DNA of 64,000 nt from Streptomyces violaceorubidus (GTDB lineage Bacteria > Actinomycetota > Actinomycetes > Streptomycetales > Streptomycetaceae), in assembly GCF_000717995.1 (NCBI RefSeq), contig NZ_JODM01000020.1, forward strand, positions 62,001-126,000. Reading direction: 5' to 3'. Shown piece after piece: positions 18,205 to 25,773 of this stretch (its first letter is position 1; every line of letters starts with the position of its first letter). A model generated the notes under the pieces. That model saw only the letters and a list, made by a program, of their open reading frames with translations. It searched no databases and had not been told where the DNA came from. Position numbers and translations under genes: made by a program.

Positions 18205-19502
18205 GAGCGGGTCTCCCTCCCGTGCGGGCCACGGTCCGGCCCGCCCGGCATGTCCAGCAGATCGTCGGCGGGGCAGCGGCCCCTGAGCACGTAGCGCTCC
18301 CGGTAGGCGGCGACGGCGTCCGTCACCTCGGTGCCCGCGCCGAGCCGGGGCAGCGCGGCGAGCGCCGCCGTGAAGCAGATGACGGCCGCCTCGCGCAGCT
18401 CGGGGTCGGTCAGCGCGGCACGGGCCGCGTCCTCGTACAGCGGGTTGTGCGGCGCGGGCAGGCCGAGCGTGCGTTCGGCCAGGGGCTTGACGGCCCGATA
18501 GGCGGTCTCGGTGGCCTCCGGGTCGTCGAACAGCGCGGCGGTCACCGCCAGCGGCACGATCCAGCCGTCGTCCCCGGGCTGCGCGTCGATCATGCGCAGC
18601 TCCAGGTGGCCGCGCGGTCTGACCGGCGGGAAGAGCGTGGTGAGGTGGTAGTCCAGGTCCTCCCGGGTCGGCGGCCGGGGCACCATTTCACGGGTCCACT
18701 CCCGCAGGGTCAGGCCCTCCGGCACGTCCCAGGGGCCGCCGTCGCGGCGCACGCACATCACCGGGGCGTCCAGCACGTGCCGGGCCCAGGTACGGCGCGG
18801 GTCGCTGTCCAGCGGGGGACCGCCCGCCCGGCCGGCACCGATCTGCGTCCACCGCAGCTGCCGGGTGGACCGCCAGCCGGTGGGGCGCCCGCCGGACAGC
18901 GGGGAGTTGGCGAACGCGGCCAGCAGGACCGCGCCCAGGTGATGGGCCAGCCACCACCGGCGGACGTGTCCCAGCGGGCCCGGCTCCTCGTGCCCGGCGT
19001 CCACGCACACCTGCACCGAGGCGGAGGCGCACATCATGAAGCGCCCGCCGGGGCCGGAGCGGTCGAGACAGGCCTCCATGGCGTCGTAGCGCGGCTGCCG
19101 CAGGTAGCGGCGCGGCGCCTGCCAGGGATCGTGGCCGAGGCCGACCAGGGCGAGGCCGTCCTCGCGCAGTACGGCGCGGACGGCGTCGAGGTCGGCGGAG
19201 ACGGAGCGGACGCACTCCGTCAGGGAGGCGGCGGGGAGCGAACTCAGCTCCAGCTGACCGCCGGGCTCGACGGTCAGCGCCGACCTCAGGGGCACGGCCC
19301 GCAGCGCGGTGTACGCCGCACGGAGCCGTTCGGGTGACACGGGGAGCCGCGGCTCGCGCAGCTCGTGGACCAGCCATTCCACCTCGACGCCGAGGAGCCT
19401 GGGCGGGCCGGTCTTGAAGCAGATGCCGCGGACCAGCGCCTCGACCTCGGCCTCATTGACGGCGGTACGTGGCCGGATACAGCCACCAACCGAATCGGAC
19501 AT
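18201..19502 (-). CDS. egtA: Glutamate-cysteine ligase, ergothioneine synthesis
   Basis: 433 residues. LLGVEVEWLVHEL and EPGGQLELSSLP are the metal/ATP-binding strands of the GCS2 family; HLELRMIDAQPGDD is another conserved acidic stretch. EgtA makes gamma-glutamylcysteine for EgtB. ATG 19502 has a near-perfect Shine-Dalgarno (AGGAGGA) and starts the four-gene operon. A GC-rich hairpin lies in its leader. Confidence 0.93.
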   Translation of the reverse strand: MSDSVGGCIRPRTAVNEAEVEALVRGICFKTGPPRLLGVEVEWLVHELREPRLPVSPERLRAAYTALRAVPLRSALTVEPGGQLELSSLPAASLTECVRSVSADLDAVRAVLREDGLALVGLGHDPWQAPRRYLRQPRYDAMEACLDRSGPGGRFMMCASASVQVCVDAGHEEPGPLGHVRRWWLAHHLGAVLLAAFANSPLSGGRPTGWRSTRQLRWTQIGAGRAGGPPLDSDPRRTWARHVLDAPVMCVRRDGGPWDVPEGLTLREWTREMVPRPPTREDLDYHLTTLFPPVRPRGHLELRMIDAQPGDDGWIVPLAVTAALFDDPEATETAYRAVKPLAERTLGLPAPHNPLYEDAARAALTDPELREAAVICFTAALAALPRLGAGTEVTDAVAAYRERYVLRGRCPADDLLDMPGGPDRGPHGRETRS

Positions 19503-19532
19503 GCGGGGATCCTCCTGAGATTCCACCATGTC

Positions 19533-19556
19533 GCCGGCCCTCTGGGACGGGCCGGC
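19533..19556 (-). promoter_or_regulatory. Leader hairpin upstream of egtA
   Basis: GCCGGCCC (19533-19540) and GGGCCGGC (19549-19556) form a perfect 8-bp stem with an 8-base loop, about 30 bases before the egtA start. It could affect translation or RNA stability; no known riboswitch was recognised. Confidence 0.35.
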
Positions 19557-19723
19557 ACACGTGTTCCACCCAAGACCCTCGTGCCGCTCCGCACAAGGGG
19601 GCATTTCGGGACGTTCCCGCTCGGCGATCTCCGTGATCCGCCCGTTTCCGGGGGCTTTCCCCGTCGTTCGCCGGTCGGGAAACTCCGTTGCACCGCCTCC
19701 CCAGCATCACCCAGGATCTCCGT

Positions 19724-19786
19724 ATGAGCACCACGGGGGAGACCGCGCGGCCCGCGGTCACGGCGTCCACGGGGGTGGCGCCGTGA
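19724..19786 (+). CDS. Possible 20-residue leader peptide overlapping the PARG start
   Basis: ATG at 19724 opens a 20-codon frame, MSTTGETARPAVTASTGVAP, ending in a TGA that overlaps the GTG start of the PARG-type gene (GTGA). That four-base overlap is the coupling pattern used throughout this window, which is the main argument for translation. The peptide has no recognisable family. An alternative is that the PARG product simply starts elsewhere and this frame is chance. Confidence 0.3.
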   Translation: MSTTGETARPAVTASTGVAP

Positions 19787-20622
19787 GCGCGCGCCTGCGG
19801 GGCATCGCACAGCAGACCGAGCAGATCGTCGCGGCGGGGACCTACCGCACGTCCGACGGCCGGGAGGTGTCCCTCGCGGCGGCCCTCGGGGCGGCCTGGG
19901 ACGGTACGCGGATGTACGGTCCGGGGCCCGTCGAGGTGACCGTACCGGCCCGCGCGAGCACGGTCCTCGAGGTCACCGGTGAGAGCAGCCTGGAGGCCGC
20001 CCGGCGGCTCGGCGGCGACGTCGCCGTGCTCAACTTCGCCTCCGCGCGCAATCCGGGCGGCGGCTACCTCAACGGCGCCCAGGCCCAGGAGGAGGCCCTG
20101 TGCCGGGCCTCCGCCCTGTACACCTGCCTGCTGCGGGCCCGCGAGTTCTACGACCATCACCGCGCCCACCGCGACCCGTTCTACACGGACCGCGTCGTCC
20201 ACTCGCCCGGCGTGCCCGTCTTCCGCGACGACCGGGGCCACCTGCTGGACGAGCCGTTCACGGCCGGGTTCCTCACCTGTGCCGCGCCCAACGCGGGCGT
20301 GGTGCTGCGCACCGCCCCGGAGCGCGCCGCCGGCCTGCCCGCCGCCCTCACCGCCCGTGCCGAGCGGGTGCTGGAGACGGCCGCGGCCCACGGCCACCGG
20401 CGGCTGGTGCTCGGCGCCTGGGGCTGCGGCGTGTTCCGCAACGACCCGGCCCAGGTGGCGGGCGCGTTCCGGACCCTGCTCGGACCCGGCGGGCGGTTCG
20501 CCGGGGCCTTCGAACGGGTGGCGTTCGGCATCCTGGACCGCACCCCGGGCGGCACCGTCCGGGCCGCGTTCGAGCGGGCCTTCCCCGAGGGCGCGGGCCG
20601 TCCCGGTCAGCTCCAGCCGTAG
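19783..20622 (+). CDS. TIGR02452-type microbial PARG (poly-ADP-ribose glycohydrolase fold)
   Basis: 279 residues. VAVLNFASARNPGGGYLNGA followed by QAQEEALCRASALYTCLL is the signature of bacterial-type PARG: a GGG loop and paired QEE glutamates for catalysis. VLGAWGCGVFRNDPAQVAGA is the second macrodomain loop that holds the ADP-ribose diphosphate. Such enzymes remove ADP-ribose from proteins or DNA. Start GTG 19783 is taken because it begins the conserved SARLRGIAQQTEQIV block and overlaps the small upstream frame. Its last 16 bases overlap the end of the convergent PemK-like gene. Confidence 0.85.
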   Translation: MSARLRGIAQQTEQIVAAGTYRTSDGREVSLAAALGAAWDGTRMYGPGPVEVTVPARASTVLEVTGESSLEAARRLGGDVAVLNFASARNPGGGYLNGAQAQEEALCRASALYTCLLRAREFYDHHRAHRDPFYTDRVVHSPGVPVFRDDRGHLLDEPFTAGFLTCAAPNAGVVLRTAPERAAGLPAALTARAERVLETAAAHGHRRLVLGAWGCGVFRNDPAQVAGAFRTLLGPGGRFAGAFERVAFGILDRTPGGTVRAAFERAFPEGAGRPGQLQP

Positions 20623-21071
20623 CGCTCCCGCAGCCGCTGCCGCACCAGGTTGAACCGCATCCGGTCCAGGGCGCACGCCTCGCGGCGCATCCCGGCGTCG
20701 TGCAGCCGCAGCACCCGGTCCACGTCGACCCAGGAGTCCCGGCCCGAGCGGTCCCAGGGCCCGCTCCCGATCGGCACCCACTCCCGGTCGCCGTCGTGCC
20801 GCCTGCTGGAGAGCTGCACCGCCAGCACCGTCCCGGCCGCCTCCCGGGCCACCACGAGCACGGGCCGGTCCTTGCCCCGGCCGTCCGCCTCCTCGTAGGG
20901 CACCCACGTCCAGACGATCTCGCCGGGATCGGGGTCGCCGTCGGGTGCGGGGGAGTACTCGGTGCGCACCCGGCCCACCTCCCGCGGATCGGCCTCGGTG
21001 GTGGCGAAGGGCCCGTAACGGCCCGGGGCGGGCGCGTCGTTGCTGTCGATGTCGTCGGCGAAGGCGTTCAC
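20607..21071 (-). CDS. Solitary PemK/MazF-like protein
   Basis: 154 residues. After a 48-residue N-terminal extension, PGEIVWTWVPYEEADGRGKD, RPVLVVAREAAGTVLAVQLS and WVPIGSGPWD follow the PemK/MazF fold (SH3-like barrel, G-x-I-W and RPVLVV strands). MazF proteins are endoribonuclease toxins, but no antitoxin gene is adjacent and the extension is unusual, so this may be a solitary housekeeping member, as are common in actinomycetes. Start is GTG at 21071. The gene overlaps the 3' end of the PARG gene by 16 bases tail to tail. Confidence 0.75.
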   Translation of the reverse strand: MNAFADDIDSNDAPAPGRYGPFATTEADPREVGRVRTEYSPAPDGDPDPGEIVWTWVPYEEADGRGKDRPVLVVAREAAGTVLAVQLSSRRHDGDREWVPIGSGPWDRSGRDSWVDVDRVLRLHDAGMRREACALDRMRFNLVRQRLRERYGWS

Positions 21072-21170
21072 GGCCGTACCGTACGGGACGGGCGGTGCGC
21101 GGACGCGCGGGGACCCGCGGCCGGTGGCAGGCTTGCCCCGGCAAGCCCTTACGAGTCAGAAGGCGACGTC

Positions 21171-22061
21171 ATGACCGACCAGCTCACCGTGAGCGTCCTG
21201 GGCACCGGCATCATGGGTGCCGCGATGGCCCGCAACCTCGCCCGCGCCGGACACGCCGTCCGCGTCTGGAACCGCACCCGGGACAAGGCCGAGCCGCTGG
21301 CCGCCGACGGCGCGTACGTCGCGGGCAGCCCGGACGAGGCCGTGAGCGGCGCCGACGTCGTCCTCACGATGCTGTACGACGGTCCGGCCGCCCTCGACGT
21401 CATGCGGCGGGCCGCCCCCGGTCTGAGCCCCGGCGCCGTGTGGGCGCAGTCCACCACCGCGGGCGTCGACGCGGTCGCCGACCTGGCCGCCTTCGCCCAC
21501 GAGCACGGCCTCGTCTTCCTCGACGCACCCGTCCTCGGCACCCGGCAACCCGCCGAGGCCGGTCAACTGCTGGTGCTGGCGGCCGGTCCCCGTGAGGCGC
21601 GGGACACCGTGGCGCCGGTGTTCGACGCCGTCGGCTCGCGCACCGTGTGGACCGGCGAGGACGGCGCGGCCGGCAGCGCGACCCGGCTGAAACTGGTGGC
21701 CAACAGCTGGGTCCTCGCCGCCACCAACGCGGTCGGCGAGGTCCTGGCGCTCGCCAAGGCGCTGGGCGTGGACCCGGACGCCTTCTTCGACGCCATCGCC
21801 GGCGGCCCGCTCGACATGGGCTACCTGCGCGCCAAGGCCGGTCTGATCCGGGACGGCGCGCTGACGCCGGCCCAGTTCGCCGTCACCACCGCCGAGAAGG
21901 ACGCCCGCCTGATCGTCGAGGCCGGTGAGGCGAACGGAGTCCGGCTGGACCTCGCCGCCGCCGGCGCCCAACGGTTCGCCCGGGCCGCCGCCCAGGGACA
22001 CGGTGACGAGGACATGGCGGCGACCTACTTCGCCAGTTTCGAGGAGAAGGCGACCGACTGA
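21171..22061 (+). CDS. NAD(P)-dependent beta-hydroxyacid dehydrogenase family protein
   Basis: 296 residues. LTVSVLGTGIMGAAMARNLA is the N-terminal dinucleotide motif of 3-hydroxyisobutyrate dehydrogenase-type enzymes. VFLDAPVLGTRQPAEAGQL is the substrate loop (usually DAPVSGG), and the catalytic Lys lies in TRLKLVANSWVLAATNA. ATG 21171 follows AGAAGG. Substrate undetermined: small beta-hydroxyacids, or an imine if it belongs to the closely related imine reductases. Confidence 0.86.
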   Translation: MTDQLTVSVLGTGIMGAAMARNLARAGHAVRVWNRTRDKAEPLAADGAYVAGSPDEAVSGADVVLTMLYDGPAALDVMRRAAPGLSPGAVWAQSTTAGVDAVADLAAFAHEHGLVFLDAPVLGTRQPAEAGQLLVLAAGPREARDTVAPVFDAVGSRTVWTGEDGAAGSATRLKLVANSWVLAATNAVGEVLALAKALGVDPDAFFDAIAGGPLDMGYLRAKAGLIRDGALTPAQFAVTTAEKDARLIVEAGEANGVRLDLAAAGAQRFARAAAQGHGDEDMAATYFASFEEKATD

Positions 22062-22147
22062 GCCCGCCCGGGGTACCGGGTGACGAGACCTCCGACACCG
22101 GCCGACCGGACCCGGTGCCGGACCACACCGAATCGCTAGGAGTCCGT

Positions 22148-22570
22148 ATGTCCAAGCCGCCGCTGCCGTCCGAGGCCGTCGAACTGCTGCGCCGTCCCAA
22201 CCCGTGCGTCATGGCCACCCTCCGCAAGGACGGCGCCCCCGTCTCCACGCCCACCTGGTACGTGTGGGACGACGACGGCCGCGTGCTGGTCAACCTCGAC
22301 GCGGGCCGCGTGCGCCTGGGACACCTGCGCCGCGACCCGCGTGTCACCCTCACCGTCCTCGCGGGCGACGACTGGTACACCCACGTCACCCTCGTCGGAC
22401 GCGTCGCCGAGATGCGCGACGACGAGGACCTCTCCGGCATCGACCGGCTCTCCCGGCACTACACGGGCAACCCGTACCCGAACCGGGAGCGCCCCCGGGT
22501 CAGCGCCTGGATCGAGGTGGAGCGCTGGCACGGCTGGGGAGCGCTGAAGGACAGCTCCCAGGCCGGCTGA
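22148..22570 (+). CDS. PPOX-class F420/FMN-dependent enzyme
   Basis: 140 residues, a split-barrel flavin-binding domain. PNPCVMATLRKDGAPVSTPT, WYVWDDDGRVLVNLDAGRVR and VTLTVLAGDDWYTHVTLVGR fit the pyridoxamine-oxidase-like family, many actinobacterial members of which use F420. ATG 22148 is preceded by GGAG. It follows the dehydrogenase gene by 86 bases on the same strand. No substrate can be assigned. Confidence 0.85.
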   Translation: MSKPPLPSEAVELLRRPNPCVMATLRKDGAPVSTPTWYVWDDDGRVLVNLDAGRVRLGHLRRDPRVTLTVLAGDDWYTHVTLVGRVAEMRDDEDLSGIDRLSRHYTGNPYPNRERPRVSAWIEVERWHGWGALKDSSQAG

Positions 22571-22785
22571 CGGCCTGGCTCCGCGAGTCGCGCGTACCGC
22601 GTGGGGAGTCCCTTGTCCTGCTCCTCGCGCGCCGCCGGCATCCGGGCCCACCAGGTGGCGGCGACCGAAGCAGGGAAGACAGGACGGGACTTCGGGTTGT
22701 ATGATCTTCGCGCGGCATCGCGTGTCGGTCACCGTCTGGGTGAGGCATGGAGGCGCCGTGGAGATGCCCATGGAGGCATTGACCC

Positions 22786-23214
22786 GTGTCAGTCGAGTTC
22801 AACCACACCATCGTTCTCTCCCACGACCGGGAGAACTCCGCCCGTTTCCTCGCCGGGATCCTCGGTCTCGAGGTCGGCGAACCGGCCGGAATGTTCCTGC
22901 CGGTGACGACCGCCAACGGCGTCACACTCGATTTCGCCACCGTCGGCACCGACATCGCCCCGCAGCACTACGCGTTCCTCGTCTCCGAGGACGAGTTCGA
23001 CGCCGTACTCGCCCGGCTCGTCGAGGGCGGGGTGCCCATCCAGGCCGACCCGCACGGCCGGCATCCGCGCCGGATCAACCGCAACGACGGCGGCCGGGGC
23101 GTGTACTTCACCGACCCCTCCGGGCACGGCATGGAGGCCTTCACCCGCCCGTACGGCAGTGACCCGTCCTCGCCGCTGAACGGGGTCACCGAGGACGTGC
23201 CCGGGGCCTGGTGA
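22786..23214 (+). CDS. VOC-superfamily (glyoxalase/dioxygenase-like) protein
   Basis: 142 residues, one VOC module. EFNHTIVLSHDRENSARFLA contributes the first metal-ligand His and VYFTDPSGHGMEAFTRPY the distal Glu. Such proteins act as glyoxalases, dioxygenases, epimerases or drug-binding resistance proteins. GTG start at 22786. A good -10-like TATGAT lies at 22700-22705, so it probably has its own promoter. Convergent with the MFS gene. Confidence 0.85.
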   Translation: MSVEFNHTIVLSHDRENSARFLAGILGLEVGEPAGMFLPVTTANGVTLDFATVGTDIAPQHYAFLVSEDEFDAVLARLVEGGVPIQADPHGRHPRRINRNDGGRGVYFTDPSGHGMEAFTRPYGSDPSSPLNGVTEDVPGAW

Positions 23215-23283
23215 CCGGCGCCCCCGAGGCCGTCGCGGTCGCCCACGGCACCGACCGCCCGGCGCGGACCGCGTGGTGGGGCC

Positions 23284-24567
23284 TCATACGTCGCCGCTGG
23301 GCTTCGCCGGGGCCGGTATGGGGACCGGTTCCCGGCGGGGCAGCAGCAGCGGGGTCGCCAGGAGCAGCGCGCCCGCGAGCGCGACCGCCGTGCGCGTACC
23401 GGTCACGGCGGCCAGCAGCCCCCACAGCGCGGTCAGCGCCGCGGTCACCAGCTTCCCGCTGACCGTCCAGGCCGACAGGGTGCGCACCACCCGGTCCGCA
23501 GGCGTCAACTCCAGCCGACGGGTGGCGTACACCGGGTTGTACACGGCCACGGACGTGATCAGCCCGAACTCGACGGCCATCACCAGGACCAGCCCCGGCG
23601 TCCCCGGACCCACGAAGGCCAGCCCGAGCGGCCAGCACACGCGCACCACACCACTGGTGACCAGCACCCGGTGCTCCCCGAAGCGCGCCACCAGCCATCC
23701 GGCCAGCCGGGAGCCGAGCAGCCCGCCGGCGCACGGCACCGCGAAGGCGAGGGAGTACTGCCAGGGCGCGAAGCCCAGATCGCCCAGCATGAGCACGGCC
23801 AGCAGCGGTGCCGTCGCCATGATCAGCCCGTTGACCAGGACCGTGTTGAGGAACAGCGGACGCAGCCCCGGCGAGGCGAGCACGTACCGCCAGCCGTCCA
23901 GCGGGTCACCGGCGCGCAACCGGCCCGCTTCCGTGCGCCGCGGGCTCGGCTCCCCGCCCCCGATCGCGCGGATGCCGAGCGCCGAGAGGAGATAGCTGAC
24001 CGCGTCGACCGCCACCGTCACCACCGGCCCGAAAAGCCCGACCGCGGCCCCGCCGACCGGGGGCCCGAGCATGGCCGCGGTCCAGGTCGTCGACTCGAAC
24101 CGGCCGTTGGCCCGCAGCAGGTCCGGCGGGCGCACCAGCGCCTTGAGGCAGGAACCGGCGGCGGCCCTGAACGTGATGTCGGCCGCGGCGACGACGACCG
24201 ACACGACCAGCAGTTGGACGAAGCCGAGCCGGCCGAAGGCGTACGCGAGCGGCACGCTCAGCAGCACCGCGCACCGGACCAGGTCCATCGCCACCATCAC
24301 CGGCCGCTTGCGCCGGAACTCCACCCACGGCCCGAGCGGCACGGCCACCACCGCGCCCACCGCGAGACCGGCCGAGGCGAGCGCCGCCACCCGCGCCGGA
24401 CCGGCGTCCAGCACCAGGACCGCGATCAACGGAAAGGCGTCGAAGGCGAGCCGCGTGCCGAACGTGCTGACGGCGTAGGCCGCCCACAGCCATCGGAACC
24501 CCCGATCCCACGATCCGCCGCCCACCACGTCCGACTCGACCACACCCGACTCCGTCACGCCGGACAT
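23284..24567 (-). CDS. Major facilitator superfamily transporter (12 TM type)
   Basis: 427 residues, strongly hydrophobic with about 12 predicted membrane spans in two halves. WLWAAYAVSTFGTRLAFDAF and the cytoplasmic loop EFRRKRPVMVAMDLVRCAVL match MFS exporters of the EntS/MefA-like DHA3 group. Substrate unknown, probably a drug or metabolite efflux pump. ATG at 24567 begins MSGVTESGVV. It lies downstream of the dehalogenase-like gene on the same strand with an 83-base spacer that contains its own palindrome, so separate control is likely. Confidence 0.85.
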   Translation of the reverse strand: MSGVTESGVVESDVVGGGSWDRGFRWLWAAYAVSTFGTRLAFDAFPLIAVLVLDAGPARVAALASAGLAVGAVVAVPLGPWVEFRRKRPVMVAMDLVRCAVLLSVPLAYAFGRLGFVQLLVVSVVVAAADITFRAAAGSCLKALVRPPDLLRANGRFESTTWTAAMLGPPVGGAAVGLFGPVVTVAVDAVSYLLSALGIRAIGGGEPSPRRTEAGRLRAGDPLDGWRYVLASPGLRPLFLNTVLVNGLIMATAPLLAVLMLGDLGFAPWQYSLAFAVPCAGGLLGSRLAGWLVARFGEHRVLVTSGVVRVCWPLGLAFVGPGTPGLVLVMAVEFGLITSVAVYNPVYATRRLELTPADRVVRTLSAWTVSGKLVTAALTALWGLLAAVTGTRTAVALAGALLLATPLLLPRREPVPIPAPAKPSGDV

Positions 24568-24615
24568 CAAAGCGAGCCGGGGCCGGACGGATCAAACAAC
24601 CGTCCGGGCGGCAGA

Positions 24616-24632
24616 CACAACCGATCGTTGTG
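24616..24632. promoter_or_regulatory. Palindrome upstream of the MFS gene
   Basis: CACAAC-CGATC-GTTGTG, perfect 6-bp arms, lies 49 bases upstream of the MFS start and just before the end of the hydrolase gene upstream. A TetR/MarR-size operator is likely, though no regulator gene is adjacent. Confidence 0.5.
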
Positions 24633-24650
24633 CGGGCGTCCCGGCGCGCC

Positions 24651-25547
24651 CTACCGGGCCAGCAGCCCGCGCAGCGCCCCGGCGACCTCGCCCGGCGCCT
24701 CCTCCGCCAAGAAGTGCCCGCAGCCGACGGTCTGGTGCCGCAGGTCCGGCGCCCACGCCCGCCACAGCGCGGCGGCGTCGTACCCGAGGGCGGAGCCCCA
24801 GTCCTGCTGGAGCACGGTCACCGGCATCCGGAGCCGGTTCCCCTTCTCCCGGTCCGCCCGGTCGTGCTCGACGTCGATGCCGGCCGAGGCCCGGTAGTCG
24901 GCCACGATGGAGGGCACCGCCTCGCGGGACGCCTTCAGGTAGGCGGCGCGGACGTCCGCGGGCAGGGCGTCCGGGTCCCGGGTCCAGACGTCGAGGAAGT
25001 GACCGAAGAACGCGTCCGGCGCGGCGCCGATCAGCTGCTCCGGCAGCCCCGGCGGCTGCGCCATCAGGTACAGGTGGAAGCCCACCGCCGCCGTCGTACC
25101 GTGCAGGACGTCCCACATGTCGAGCGTCGGCAGTACGTCCAGCGCGGCCAGGTGCGTCACCGCGTCGGGGTGGTCGAGCCCGGCGCGCACCGCCACCAGC
25201 GCGCCCCGGTCGTGACCGGCCAGCGCGAACCGCTCGTGCCCCAGCTCCCGGGCCAGGGCGACCACGTCGGCGGCCATGGCCCGCTTGGCGTATGCGGTGC
25301 CGTCCGGGTCGGCGGGCTTGTCGCTGGCGCCGTAGCCGCGCAGGTCGGGGCAGATGACCGTGTGGTCGGCCGCCAGGTCGGCGGCGACGTGCCGCCACAT
25401 CAGGTGGGTCTGGGGAAAGCCGTGCAGCAGCACGACCGGGCTGCCCGTGCCGCCGACGGCCACGTGCAGGCCGACGCCGTCGGCGACCGTCACGCGTTCG
25501 TGGGTGAAGCCGGGGATGGCCGGTTCCGGGGTGGTCCAGGTGGTCAT
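24651..25547 (-). CDS. Alpha/beta hydrolase, haloacetate-dehalogenase/epoxide-hydrolase type
   Basis: 298 residues. LHGFPQTHLMWR is the oxyanion HGFP motif, GHDRGA puts Asp113 as nucleophile (not Ser), DLRGYGASDKP follows strand 4, and VGCGHFLAEEAP gives His278. This set is the pattern of fluoroacetate/haloacetate dehalogenases and epoxide hydrolases. Its start faces the SARP-type regulator gene across 226 bases that hold two repeat arrays, suggesting that the SARP controls it. Cytoplasmic, no signal peptide. Confidence 0.85.
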   Translation of the reverse strand: MTTWTTPEPAIPGFTHERVTVADGVGLHVAVGGTGSPVVLLHGFPQTHLMWRHVAADLAADHTVICPDLRGYGASDKPADPDGTAYAKRAMAADVVALARELGHERFALAGHDRGALVAVRAGLDHPDAVTHLAALDVLPTLDMWDVLHGTTAAVGFHLYLMAQPPGLPEQLIGAAPDAFFGHFLDVWTRDPDALPADVRAAYLKASREAVPSIVADYRASAGIDVEHDRADREKGNRLRMPVTVLQQDWGSALGYDAAALWRAWAPDLRHQTVGCGHFLAEEAPGEVAGALRGLLAR

Positions 25548-25562
25548 GGTGGTCAGTGCCTC

Positions 25563-25608
25563 TCTGTTCCGCTCGCGTCTGTTCCGCTCGCGTCTGTTCC
25601 CGCTCGTG
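25563..25608. repeat. 15-bp direct repeat x3 in the hydrolase leader
   Basis: TCTGTTCCGCTCGCG occurs twice exactly and a third time with one insertion, starting 16 bases upstream of the hydrolase ATG. It lies in the transcribed leader or core promoter. Confidence 0.8.
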
Positions 25609-25649
25609 TCACGGGTCCTTGTCCTGGTGACGCCTTCGAGGCTGCCGCG

Positions 25650-25700
25650 CTCGAATCAGCAACCGATCAGCGACCGATCAGCGACCGATCAGCGACCGGC
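25650..25700 (+). promoter_or_regulatory. 11-bp direct repeats, likely SARP binding sites
   Basis: GACCGATCAGC repeats at 25661, 25672 and 25683 (the first with A for G), with weaker copies at 25650 and 25694, all at exactly 11-bp steps. SARP regulators such as ActII-ORF4 and DnrI are known to bind heptamers repeated at one helical turn next to the -10. The array ends about 74 bases upstream of the SARP gene and sits between it and the hydrolase. Binding is inferred. Confidence 0.6.
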
Positions 25701-25773
25701 CTCGGACCGGCCCGCACGCGTACCGTGGTGGTCGCAGGCGCGGTGGCGGATCGGAGCGGACGGAACACGGAAC

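Noticed and set aside
22701..23162. Leader or gene starting ATG 22701 (MIFARHRVSVTV...)
   Set aside because: It overlaps the VOC gene out of frame, its ATG lies within a good -10 (TATGAT), and it has no RBS.
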